Below, in pieces: positions 49,401 to 57,517 of a stretch of 64,000 bases of DNA. Origin of the DNA: Glandiceps talaboti. Its lineage: Eukaryota > Hemichordata > Enteropneusta > Spengelidae. The position numbers and the translations under genes are program-made. Each line of letters opens with the position of its first letter. Position 1 is the stretch's first letter. The stretch covers positions 13,573,776-13,637,775 of the forward strand of contig NC_135568.1 in the NCBI RefSeq assembly GCF_964340395.1. The letters are read 5' to 3'. The notes beneath the pieces are model-generated. The model was not told the origin of the DNA, ran no database searches, and worked only from the letters and a program-made list of their open reading frames with translations.

Positions 49401-51476
49401 ATAGTTACATGAATACATAATAACATAATAGTTACATGAATACATAATAACATAATAGTTACATGAATACATAATAACATAATAGTTACATGAATACATA
49501 ATAACATAATGGTAATACATGAATACATAATACTGATAATTCAGCATGTTACACTCTTTCGACTTTTTATGTCAAATCAAGAGAATGAGTCTCAACATCA
49601 ACAGCATGTCTTTTATTTCATCGTTTCACTTCTCTAGATTGTTAATCTTAACTGAGAAGAGAAAAAAGTGGATAACAGTGTTCCCTCTGTAACTTTATTA
49701 ACACACTAGTTGCAGAGTTGCACATGCAAATGTCTAATTTGAGTATTATGTTATTTAAGTTTAATATGCATGTGATAATGCGATAATATAATTTGTATTC
49801 TAATTATCTTGTAATTGCAATTTGCTCAAGATATACTTAGAACTCCATGAACAACAGTGCTACAATAAAAAAAGCACCCCCCCCCCCCCACCCGCCACTC
49901 CTGTACAGTGACCCATCCACCCACCTGCCTTTGTCAATTTCAACTTCAAAACAAAATGGAAACTTCTGTTATTATTTCAAGAAGGACTAAAGAACAAGCT
50001 TTCTTGTGGCAAAGTTTGGGAGATTGAAATAATTTTGATTTTTCAGGGAAAGTGGTCCTCGGGGCACATTCTACCCTGAAGCTGATAATCTTTCCCATTT
50101 TTGTTACCTTACAGGTCAACCGTTTTCAGCACCCAGTAAATATGAGAACACCAATACAACTTTAACTTTTACAAATAGTAAAATATTACACCTAGATGAC
50201 AACACTCAAGTTACTTCAAGGTCAGTACTGCTATTTGTGTTCAGAGAGACCTAAAGAGATGGAGAGGGCACCCTCTTGAGAGGATGAGCTTCATTAATAC
50301 AGAGGGTGCCCCAGAATCAAAAATAAACTCCCAATGAGTTTGGAGTCAGGGAGAAAATTTGCACAAATGAATAGATCTAAAAAGATAAAAAAGGGCACCC
50401 TCTTGGGGTTAGGCTCATTGATAGAGGGCGCCCTTGAATCAAAGTAAACTTTCCATAAGTTTAGAGCCCTGCAAATTTACAACGTGCACAAATAAATAGA
50501 CTCAAACAAATGAAAAGGGCACCCTCGGGAGAGTAGGGGTTAATTGACAGATGGCTCCTTGAATCAAAAGTAAATTTTCAGTAAGTTTTGAGTTGTGTAG
50601 AACATTTCGTATTTTCGAGTATGAGGTATTTTAAATTGTGCACGCTTTTGCATTTGTTTCCAATTACCGTTCCAAAGTAACTATATTGTACTTTCCTAAT
50701 GACTCTTGGAACCTTGAACAAAATATTCTCCGTTGTCATTATAATGTTGTCAGAAGTTGTTGTTAAAATGCTTCGAAATTTTTTTCCTGTCAGAAAAGCA
50801 TATTATAGAATTGATTGTTTGATTTCTCTTTCCTCCACACAGTGCTGGACCAAAACCAAGTGTTCTAAAGTTACTCCCGCCCAAGTTAGATTCTCCGGTA
50901 AAAGAGAAAGAAAAGGCTACAACAACCTTCAGTACAACTTTGCCCCTCGCAAGACTGTTAAAAGAGAGGGGCATCTCCTCAATAACACCTCCTCAAACAT
51001 CAGAAAGTGAGTCAGAAAAAACTGACAAAGAAAAGACATTGATACATACACCAAGAGTAGCACCCCTTCTGCCACCCCCAACCACCACCCCCGGGACAAG
51101 TGGAATCATCCAACGCAATGTTATCATGTCTGCGCCAAGGATAAGCACAGGTACATCTATGCCAAGGATAGGCGCAGTTACTGGTACGTCTTCATCAAGT
51201 TTAGGTGCACCTATAATGATGACGACGTCAAGTATTGGACCGCCAAAGTTCAGTCTTGTGGACAAAATCAAAGGTATGGGTATGTCGCATACAATGATGA
51301 CGCACTCGACAATGAGCACGCAAGTGACGTCCTCGGTATCCACAAATCCATTACTCAAGAGGGATGATAGCACGACTACATCTAGTAGTACACACGCAAT
51401 CAGCGGACCCATGGCAGTCTTGTCTGGAAATCTTGCTGCCTTGCGATCAATAAGGAAAGGTGGACCAATCTTGTAA
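40326..51476 (+). CDS. TRAK1: Trafficking kinesin-binding protein (TRAK/Milton), exons 2 to last
   Basis: Adaptor that joins mitochondria (through Miro) to kinesin-1 and dynein-dynactin. Spliced exons give LCAERVSQMTKTYHDIDAV, then a long coiled coil (HAP1 N-terminal type). This contains the dynein light-intermediate-chain CC1 box (AAKIGQTLL, exon 40931) and a Spindly-like motif (LASEI, exon 45297). Next come LRRLSLRRQN and LPEKLQIVKP, TLHHWQRLA, TRPGVYVKGYRTL (Milton C-terminal domain), LLKERGIS and SLVDKIKGMGM. All of these match vertebrate TRAK1/2 in order, from my memory of the family. Junction phases agree at every exon. With the candidate first exon at 31037 and the microexon the model is 821 aa, somewhat shorter than vertebrate TRAK1. 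Invertebrates usually have one TRAK gene, so the symbol stands for the pre-duplication orthologue. The N-terminal region of the long vertebrate isoform, upstream of LCAERV, was not found here. Confidence 0.94.
40931..41047 (+). CDS. TRAK1: TRAK coding exon with CC1 box
   Basis: Acceptor aaactcacag, donor gtaagt. It encodes KEKDLELAAKIGQTLLQRNK and continues to TLATEK, 39 codons, phase 0 both ends. AAKIGQTLL is a CC1-box motif, known in dynein activating adaptors to bind the dynein light intermediate chain. The remainder is heptad-like coiled coil. Confidence 0.95.
41734..41808. repeat. Perfect 75-bp palindrome in TRAK intron
   Basis: Arms 41734-41770 and 41772-41808 are exact reverse complements over 37 bp, separated by one T. 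The arm begins TTTTCATGAGTTGTACCACC. No mismatches were seen. This would form a long hairpin in DNA or pre-mRNA. Confidence 0.95.
42221..42327 (+). CDS. TRAK1: TRAK coding exon
   Basis: Acceptor ttgttttcccag, donor gtaagt at 42328. It encodes NAQLSHEIQMKTDLLQIYTN followed by the acidic EVDYSESEDESISSLG. Vertebrate TRAK1 has a matching mixed coiled coil then acidic stretch. Phase 0 in, phase 2 out. Confidence 0.95.
42396..42490. repeat. GT/TATG microsatellite, left part
   Basis: Left portion of a microsatellite interrupted by the MITE at 42491-42755. The right portion continues at 42756-42900. Confidence 0.9.
42491..42755. mobile_element. GC-rich palindromic MITE inserted in a TATG microsatellite
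   Basis: Ends TAGACTGTCGACAGTCGC and GCGACTGTCGACAGTCTA are inverted repeats, and each contains the self-palindrome GACTGTCGACAGTC. The inner arms also pair (gatctggcgcaa / ttgcgccagatc; gcatactgatatc / gatatcagtatgc) down to a GGCC-rich centre. The right arm carries roughly 18 extra bases. TATG repeats flank both sides, so the element split an existing microsatellite, with TA at both edges. Located in a TRAK intron. Confidence 0.9.
42756..42900. repeat. TATG microsatellite, right part
   Basis: Continuation of the same tract after the MITE, degenerating into TGCA and GTAC units. Confidence 0.9.
43126..43304 (+). CDS. TRAK1: TRAK coding exon
   Basis: Acceptor gaccacttcacag, donor gtgagt. It encodes a short Ser/Arg linker (DRSGSFRGSPFNVG), then coiled coil TLQKKINYLEEENLQLRLES and NYEEKETQLVHDCVKQL, aligning with the vertebrate LQKKLKDLEEEN region. 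Phase 2 in, phase 1 out. Confidence 0.95.
43726..43856 (+). CDS. TRAK1: TRAK coding exon
   Basis: Acceptor ctttttacag, donor gtagga (a non-ideal donor). It encodes EVNTTVEILKDELIKKLEDN, then RQQEEITSLLAQIVDLQQKV, the last part nearly identical to vertebrate TRAK (RQQEEITHLLSQIVDLQ). This is coiled coil. Phase 1 in, phase 0 out. Confidence 0.95.
43930..44290. mobile_element. Palindromic MITE, TTAA-flanked family, copy 2 (TRAK intron)
   Basis: Begins TTAAAGCGGCCATATGGATG and shares the internal words tttggatttttaatttataa and gtaaaatgtttgttattgta with the other copies. Its centre is an AATAACAAACATTTT hairpin. The left arm has an expanded ATTT run and the right terminus is degraded (caccagtttaa). 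It lies in the intron just before the exon at 44373. Confidence 0.85.
44373..44447 (+). CDS. TRAK1: TRAK coding exon
   Basis: Acceptor gttatttatag, donor gtgagt. 25 codons, LTFENDELHQELTAGKEAQH then ELTAE, phase 0 both ends. It corresponds to the ENEEL...AKDAQRQLTAEL segment of vertebrate TRAK coiled coil. An upstream intronic MITE ends only 83 bp before this exon. Confidence 0.93.
44717..44848 (+). CDS. TRAK1: TRAK coding exon
   Basis: Acceptor ctgttgcag, donor gtatgg. 44 codons, LSELKEKYDECMAMVREYQE then a linker ending TPLSAFPQ. It matches the vertebrate LRELEDKYAECMEMLHEAQE block that ends the first coiled-coil domain. Phase 0 both ends. Confidence 0.95.
45297..45376 (+). CDS. TRAK1: TRAK coding exon with Spindly-like motif
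   Basis: Acceptor ttgacttgtag, donor gtaaga. It encodes DSLASEIESTVKHSLMQAEG and YSPKEN. LASEI fits the Spindly-type motif that binds the dynactin pointed end, known in TRAK as DSLAAEIE. Phase 0 in, phase 2 out. Confidence 0.95.
45448..45800 (+). mobile_element. tRNA-derived SINE in TRAK intron
   Basis: The head contains a pol III B box (ggttcaagcc at 45482-45491) in ggaatctgcatgttgcaggt context. The body reads ctgtataattggggacctgg to aaagggccattgtgctgctg, the tail gtaaagcgctttgagccc and gcgttgtataaaaac, ending in an ATT-rich run. The A-box side appears truncated. Same family as the relic at 6140-6385. Confidence 0.85.
45849..46049 (+). CDS. TRAK1: TRAK coding exon, Ser/Thr-rich linker
   Basis: Acceptor cgtttacag, donor gtaaag. 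It encodes ERNKNIMKTVKVAHKTRAGL then a Ser/Pro/Thr-rich stretch (SRRTSPCSSIAPSDRNTPLS). The opening matches KRVFETVRNINQVVK of vertebrates. The remainder is predicted disorder with several SP/TP sites. Phase 2 in, phase 2 out. Confidence 0.93.
46590..46873 (+). CDS. TRAK1: TRAK coding exon with LRRLSLRRQN and LPEKLQIVKP
   Basis: Acceptor ttttccgtttcag, donor gtgaga. It encodes STRFLGRPGIPGSNDLELAL, RRLSLRRQN, a second short coiled coil, TPLGRSPESIMSTGSFSDIS and RSYLPEKLQIVKPMEG. Each block has a clear vertebrate TRAK counterpart (SHDLETALRRLSLRREN, SYLPEKLQIVKPLEG). Phase 2 in, phase 1 out. Confidence 0.95.
46925..47400. repeat. Diverged ~90-bp repeats in TRAK intron
   Basis: ttaacaaaaacactggtagg, ctggtaaaatgactagggaa and ctcgggtagattttacc recur about five times with substitutions. 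A partly similar stretch lies at 17870-17940. Confidence 0.7.
47563..47721 (+). CDS. TRAK1: TRAK coding exon, Milton domain core
   Basis: Acceptor gtccttcatcag, donor gtaagt at 47722. It encodes SMTLHHWQRLATPDMASMLD, TRPGVYVKGYRTL and the acidic EHEEEIFSLDDVEDDGNVT, all closely matching vertebrate TRAK. Phase 1 in, phase 1 out. A 34-bp minisatellite begins about 15 bp into the following intron. Confidence 0.95.
47735..48010 (+). repeat. 34-bp minisatellite next to a TRAK splice donor
   Basis: About eight copies of ttattgacctccaagttaag plus ttatggagttagtg, starting about 15 bp after the donor at 47722. Confidence 0.88.
48364..48409 (+). other. TRAK1: Possible poison or alternative-terminal exon in TRAK
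   Basis: A 46-bp segment between a strong acceptor (ggtctttcag) and a consensus donor (gtgagt). Entered in phase 1 from the exon at 47563 it reads REFSLRKAKSVFF then TAA. Inclusion would end the protein early or trigger nonsense-mediated decay. The splice sites are good but there is no other support. Confidence 0.2.
48649..48681 (+). CDS. TRAK1: Candidate TRAK microexon encoding an Arg cluster
   Basis: A 33-bp segment sits between a good acceptor (ctttgtgtgcag) and a consensus donor (gtgagt). It enters and leaves in phase 1, so it can be skipped or included without a frameshift between the exons at 47563 and 50115. It would insert RRRRRRLRRTQ just after the acidic DDVEDDGNVT. Such a basic patch could be a nuclear signal or a membrane or tubulin contact. 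That is inference, and I recall no matching vertebrate segment. Confidence 0.45.
49300..49525. repeat. 27-bp minisatellite, about eight copies
   Basis: Unit tacataataacataatagtt acatgaa, nearly identical between copies. 27 bp is nine codons, so long minus-strand frames (MLLCIHVTI repeats) stay open without being genes. There are no spacers, so it is not a CRISPR array. Confidence 0.92.
50115..50220 (+). CDS. TRAK1: TRAK coding exon
   Basis: Acceptor gttaccttacag, donor gtcagt. It encodes QPFSAPSKYENTNTTLTFTN and SKILHLDDNTQVTS, matching vertebrate QTNSTFTFTTCRILHPSDELTRVTPS-type sequence. Phase 1 in, phase 2 out. Confidence 0.93.
50240..50585. repeat. Three ~115-bp repeats in the last TRAK intron
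   Basis: aaagggcaccctcttgagag, gagggtgccccagaatcaaa and aagtaaactttccataagtt recur three times. Within each, agggcaccct / agagggtgcccc form an inverted pair. Confidence 0.8.
50843..51476 (+). CDS. TRAK1: TRAK last coding exon and stop
   Basis: Acceptor ctctttcctccacacag. 634 bp ending in TAA at 51474-51476. It encodes LPLARLLKERGISS (vertebrate LVWLLKERGIS), a Pro/Thr/Ser-rich region with a short internal repeat (APRISTGTSMPRIGAVTGTS), FSLVDKIKGMGMS (vertebrate NLVDKVRRFG) and the basic C terminus LRSIRKGGPIL. Apart from the two conserved motifs it is low-complexity and probably disordered. The vertebrate C-terminal tail is longer and largely unmatched. Confidence 0.94.
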
Positions 51477-53100
51477 CTACCTATAAATAATAGTTGCACC
51501 CATTTGAATACTGGATGGAACAGTCTATTATTTGTTGGATGTGGGGGACACAGTGCAGTTGGAATGAGTTCTACTGTTTGTTTTTTATGAAAGACTACTG
51601 GACTTGACTATATTGATTGGGTTTTGACCCAAAAACAATGTTGACATTTGGCTGTTTTAAACAGTCCTAAACTCTCTTAGCATTGTGAGAACTAGAGAGT
51701 AAAATGCTGCTGAGTAGCGCACCCACGCTAACATGCAAATTATAGACAAAAACATTACTCAGTAACTCCTGGAACACGTCTGCTATTCCTGCTTTTGATA
51801 AAGCGCTAAAAAGTACTGCATTTGAAAGATTACTTTTTCAGAAACACAACAAATTTCGGCATGCTCTGTCTTTGACTGTCTCATGATTGCATGAATGAAA
51901 AAAATAAACAAATTTGCTGCAATCTTGCCACCCCTGTTACTTAACACAATGGGATAACCTGGCAACAGAAACTAAAGAACATACCAAAACATGGGGGGGA
52001 TGTAAGGTGAAATATTGTGTTTGATAAATTTAAAGATTAACAAATATTGAAACCAAAATTGCAAAAACACAACTCAAAATGTGTTGCTTTGATATTACAA
52101 ATGAAAGTACTGTCCTAAAGATACTTACAAATTGCAGCAAAATTGGCAAAATCTTGTTTAGGGATCTTTTTCTGAAAACTACGAAGTCAAAAATACAACC
52201 ATTGTCACTCTTAATTCCCAAATTGCTTCTATCTAGACAATAGTTTATTTGTACCGAGCATTTGAAAGATCTTAAGATGGGGCAGACAAGTGATATGTAA
52301 AAAAATCAGTTCTGATGTTAAAAATATTGCATAATACTTGGCATGCACTGACAGACATACCAAGTAAAATACAATGTCGTTATAACGTCAGAGTTGATTT
52401 TTTTGGTCTCTAGATGGAAATGTGAAGGAATATATCAAAAGGATGGTGAACTGCTGGTACATTGTTGACCAGATCGAAGCAACCAGAACTGAAGAGTTGC
52501 AATACTTGTGCTTTATGTTAAGCTTGATATATTTTCTTTCCTTTTTTTCGCATCCATGTGCCAAAGCTATATGTGCAATCGTACTAGTTTTGTATAAACA
52601 ATGCTTTCCCTTCCTAGGTTTTGCTTTACAAGTTGTTTTCACAGCTTCGTGCATAGCTTACTTTCCTTTTTTAACCACTTTCGTCCAAAATTCTTTAGTC
52701 TCAGAAATCTCTTTTACACAAGTTAATAACGTACAGGGAAAGCTGTTTGTGTTTGTGTGCAAAAAAGATTTACAGAATTGTCTATGATTTGCTGCATTTC
52801 GTATCCGTTTGTGTGCTTCGAATTTTCTGAGAATATATCAAAGAATCTGTCTGAAATGGGTCACTTTTTAACAAGAAAAAATTTAGTTATTTAATTTCGG
52901 TAATTGCGAGTTTATTGATGATAAGTTTATTGAAAATCTTGAATTTTTTATGTCTTTGGATGAACATTTTTTGTAGAAGGAAAAGTTTGCATAACTTTAA
53001 CGTAAGACTGAAAATAGTTTGCAGTGGATGTTATGCAAATAAACTTTCCCGCCACAAAAATTTGTCAATTTTTTAGAAAGTTCCAGATTTTCACTTTATT
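51477..53100 (+). other. Probable TRAK 3' UTR and downstream sequence
   Basis: No coding signal after the stop. AATAAA hexamers occur at 51903-51908 and 53038-53043. Either could end the transcript, and the sequence alone does not decide. An open frame near 52422-52787 is hydrophobic and AT-driven, and I do not regard it as a gene. Confidence 0.4.
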
Positions 53101-53267
53101 TTGAAAAGTTCAAGTCAGTTATCTTCAGTCTTGTGAAAAGAAAAACAATGTACTTTTGCATGACAAATATTTATCAATTCATAACTGATGACAAAAACAG
53201 GGTTTTTAGAGCAATTTTTTGTAAAAATTTCATACAAAAGAAATCCAGTGCAATCTTCGTATATGTT

Positions 53268-53529
53268 GGTGTTCTCCTTAGACCATAAGAGTGGAGAGAG
53301 GTTCATTCCTTATTATAATCAAAGCAAACTTAAACATATTTACAAAAAAATCTTTTGGTATGTTATGCATATTTCATTTGTAAACTGAAATTTTATGCAA
53401 ATTTCATTCATAAGACTGACATTTTATGCAAATTTCACACTTATGTCTGAAATTTTATGCAGATTTCTTGGTACGACTGAAATTTATGCAAATTAACTGA
53501 AATTGTATGCAAATTCTAAGGAGAACACT
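53268..53529. mobile_element. Short element with 15-bp inverted ends and internal octamer repeats
   Basis: GGTGTTCTCCTTAGA at 53268-53282 is the inverted repeat (14/15) of TCTAAGGAGAACACT at 53515-53529. Between them, a 30-40 bp unit with atgcaaatttc and actgaaattttatgca repeats about five times. No ORF of note. MITE or foldback identity is inferred from structure only. Confidence 0.55.
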
Positions 53530-56500
53530 GCACATCATACTGTAACTAAGGTAACCAAATGTTTCTTCCCACCAAAAGTTACAAACTCATATCAGAATGT
53601 ATTTTACAGAATGTCTGAAATTTGGAAGGAATATATGTTTCTTGATATGTAAAATTACTACAATTATTTATGGATGTCTTTCAAAATTGGGATCATTTGT
53701 ATTTTTGAAGTTAAACCATTGGTGCCAGAAACGTTGTATGTTCGAAAAATAGGGAAGTCAACATATATAACGCTACCTGACCCAAGTGGTTCGAATCAAG
53801 CAACATTGACAGTGGCCAGATTTTGTTGACATGGTGATTTTCACTCGGCCAATATCAAGTTTCATATCATTTAAAATAAGTTTATTCCATTTGAAACATT
53901 TATGAAAAACAAGTGAATTTACAAACTTTACCCCTTTAAATAGGTTTTAGGCAAAATACGTTTATTATGGAAAATAGTAAAAAGACTTTTTTGGGAGAGG
54001 AACTACTGCCATGATAAAAACCAATAGATTTGCAAGATTCTTTCTGATTTGTCCATTCATAGTCATGTGATATATATTTCTATGAATTTAACCAATCAGA
54101 AGAAGTCTTATAGATGTGCCAGATTGACTGACAAGATTGTTTCTGATTTGTCCATTCATAGTCATGTGATACATATTTCTATGAATTTTACCAATCAGAC
54201 GGAGTCTTGTTCATGTCTAGGTCATGAATAAGTGATAGGAATAGTTATTTGTAGATAGAAATGTTAAATTATGTCTCAGCTAGGTTTATGATTTAGATGT
54301 AACAAAGGTGAGAACATTAGAAAATGAAACATTTTATTGAAAATTTGTTATAAAGTGTGCCGAAGACTGGGATGCCACAGTGCAGCTCACCCCCAATTCA
54401 TTTCAAAATGGAATAATCCTAAACAAGGTTCAAACTACTTTGTAGATGCAGGGGTGGCAAGCTGAAAGTAGTCTGTATCTAGAGTTACGGGCAGAGAAAG
54501 ATAGAAATTTCATATTCAGGAAAAATAACATCAACAGCAGATGTAGTCAGCTTACTGTTGTCAAGATCAAGCATATAGACCAATCAGCAGAGTGCTCTTA
54601 GTCATGTGACTTGCAGACATTTGCATAACTATCAGGTGACCACAGATCAGATATCTGATTGGGCAGATAAAGTAATATATATGCATAGTCTACAAATGAC
54701 ACCACAATGGGTCTAAGTTTATAAATTTTGTAAAAAGAAAAAATTTCTGCATGTATAAATTGTATATAATTTGAGCTGCTTGCACCAAAGTTTCTTTTAC
54801 ATCCTTTGCTTTAAATTTTATGTGAAATATGTGTTATGCTGCTTCAAGAATCCGTACGGTTTCTGTGTTTTAAGAGTAAACCGAAAATCAATGTTCATGT
54901 ATGCATATTCTTAGCCTAATATTTTGAATGCAATATTCCCTGTTTTTATTAATCAAGTTCCCATTCCCAAGGAAATCAGAAATCACCAAATTTTTAAAAG
55001 TGTGATTTGACATTTTCAGCTCAAAAGTTGTCGCTGAATGCACAAATTGTGTAAATATTAGAGGTTATATATAGATGTGCGTGTGTATTTGTGCATTTTG
55101 CAGAGTCTAAAAGCTCAAAATTTTGTCCTCAAACAAAAAAAAAGTACAGCCTTCAGCTGCAAGCTAAATTAAAATGTCAAACATTAAAGGGCCACAGTCA
55201 AGAAATCTACGCCTTTTTTTTGCATTTTAGTTTTGTGTGAAAAGCTATTTACATTACTGATATATTATTTTATTACATTACTTGTTTCGTTATTTTGTTT
55301 TATTTTGTTATTATTTTACTTTTAAAAAACTTTTGTTTATAATGCTGGTTACCAGCATAATTCAACTCTCATTCATAATTATGAGTAAAGTGTTTGATGA
55401 CGTAATATTTGTAGAGTAAATTCATTACGTTATGATACATTTTTAAAGGGTAAAAATTGTCAGACGTGTATTTTTTAGAAAAATGAAAGTATGTCATGAT
55501 GTCATATTTTAGAGTGAAAAAAATTATGTCACGTGACATTTTGTTATCAATGAAAAATTGTCATGAGACAATGTTTTAGAGTACAAAGAAACGTGATTAG
55601 GTAATTTCTTAGAGTGAAAAAATGATGTCATCAAATCATAATGATGATTACAGAGGAGAATTATGCAGGTACTTCTGAAAAAATCATCAGTAAATGACTA
55701 GCTCTGTGTGACCTAATAGAATACATCAAGTCATTTCTCAACATTGTATGAATAACTTGTGACTAATCAGTCATTACAAACCATACCTCGTTGTTTTAAA
55801 TGATATTATATCAGCAAGTAGTCTTTCACACAAACAATTACAGCAAAAACGTAAAACCAAAAAGTGCTGGAGGTGTGTACCTTTAAACCGATGTATTTCC
55901 ATTTTTCGCTATTGTTATATTATTAGGCCTAAACCTGGATTCAAATTGTACCTATGTCTGCTCCACTTGTATGGTGCTGTCTGTCACCTTTGAACTTTGT
56001 AATAACAACTAATTTCTGAAAAATGTGGGACACCAAGCCAATAAACAAGGAAATGCTTATGAGATATGTTTGTTTGTGTTTTCTTCTTCCTCTCTCTCCA
56101 TTACCCTCCACAACCCCATTCCATCCTCCCCTGTCCTCCCAAGGAAGTTTGTACCGTAGTCTGTTTCTCAACATCCATTGCAGCTCTTTCTCATATACTT
56201 CTACAAAATGTTACTTTACTTTCAGCCACAATTTCGAGGTGTTTTCAGCAAGAGACAAAGTCCAAAAAGAGGAATACTAAATTAGCTGCTACCTTGTGAT
56301 AGTGAATTATATAGTTATATTCTATTCATTCAAGTATCACCAAAGACAAATGTTCAATTAAACTTTATTTAGAGAGAAAAAAATACATTCAAATCACAGT
56401 ACACTTGCAATTACGTACTGGAAAAGCAAAAATGGGAAAATGTGAAGTGAAGGAATCGCCACAGTCCCTCTATCACTGTGAATCACCAAATGGTCTCTCA

Positions 56501-56590
56501 TCACGAACACCTAAGATAGAAAAGAAAGCAATGCTCAATCAGACGTTGAGGGCGCACGTCGGATTGCAATCAACATGTTAACAGCAGCCA
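53530..56590. other. Intergenic region between TRAK and the membrane-protein gene
   Basis: Contains the 98-bp duplication at 54035 and nothing else I can identify. A few short low-complexity frames (for example near 56023-56299) lack support. Confidence 0.5.
54035..54220 (+). repeat. Two ~98-bp direct repeats
   Basis: tttctgatttgtccattcat, agtcatgtgatatatatttc and accaatcagaagaagtctt appear twice with few changes. Each copy contains a CCAAT box. Confidence 0.88.
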
Positions 56591-56593
56591 TTC

Positions 56594-56660
<67 letters not shown>
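56594..56660. repeat. (TC)n microsatellite, 67 bp
   Basis: Pure TC dinucleotide, a polypurine/polypyrimidine mirror repeat (H-DNA-prone), about 570 bp upstream of the ATG at 57227. GAGA-type tracts are common near promoters, but the link is inference. Confidence 0.95.
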
Positions 56661-56662
<2 letters not shown>

Positions 56663-57226
56663 GTCGCCGAATATCGATTTATAACGTAAAAGTTCTTTTT
56701 CCATCATCTTGATTACATTTCAGACTATTCACCGTCCACCTAATTTATATCAAAATCCAGAAGCCAATCACGCCGTAGTATAAGTACGATAGACAACTCG
56801 TTCGGTAGGGTTATGTGCCAAAAACTCGTAGGCTAACCTTCCCGAACTCGTTGACTATATATTACTTAACAATTCAAAACAGCAATACACTACATATTCA
56901 ATATGCCTACTGAAGATCACGTAATTTATGAACTGTGTTCTTAACTAAGCTTAAATATACCACACTGATGCAAATTTGATATAATCCTCTCTCTGTCGCT
57001 ACATGTAACAGCTGCTTCCGTTTGTGATGATGTGCCTGTTATGCCGTCACGCTCTTGCAACAAGTGTTCCGTATCATCAAAGACGTGATTTCATTGGTTT
57101 TTAATTGTTCAGTCAGGAAACGTCATATACTGGGGACAAATCTGCAATTTTATTTGAAGGGGATCAAAATAGAGTACGAGATCAAAATATTGTTTATTGG
57201 CGTAGAAAAACAATCACATCGGTGGT

Positions 57227-57517
57227 ATGGCGTTCCCTTTAAGGAGAACTCGGAGACTAGTGCAGTATGGGATGCGCATTTTTGTCTTTTTGATCGTGGT
57301 CACGGGAATAGCTACGTTGATCGGACACATGTACATGCTGAACGATGACTACGCCAACGAGTTGTCGGAAAAGAGACTGAACGACCTGATTTCAAAAGCG
57401 AAAGAAGAGCGAACATTTGAAGATGTGAAGCGAGAAATGGAGCAAGCATTGGACTTCGAATGGCCTACATCGACAGTACAAACAAACATGCAGACAGAAG
57501 GATTCTTTGAAGACATG
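57227..57517 (+). CDS. Exon 1 of the membrane protein: signal anchor
   Basis: ATG at 57227 in context ggtATGg, 97 codons to donor gtaacg. GC content is higher than the flanks and there is no in-frame ATG-to-stop conflict. It carries the cytosolic basic tail, the membrane helix and the start of the stem. Starting here puts the arginines directly before the helix. Transcription must start upstream, and a (TC)n tract lies about 570 bp 5'. Confidence 0.8.

Noticed and set aside
49157-49547. Repeat-rich minus-strand frames (MLLCIHVTI repeats) and a CRISPR-like look
   Set aside because: 27-bp units lie head to tail with no spacers, and 27 is nine codons. It is a plain minisatellite in an animal genome.
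52422-52787. 121-codon hydrophobic frame downstream of TRAK
   Set aside because: AT-driven hydrophobic composition in a probable 3' UTR, with no homology recalled.
53760-53810. tRNA-like B box (ggttcgaatc)
   Set aside because: The flanking bases cannot form the T-arm stem and no A box or acceptor stem is present at the right distance.
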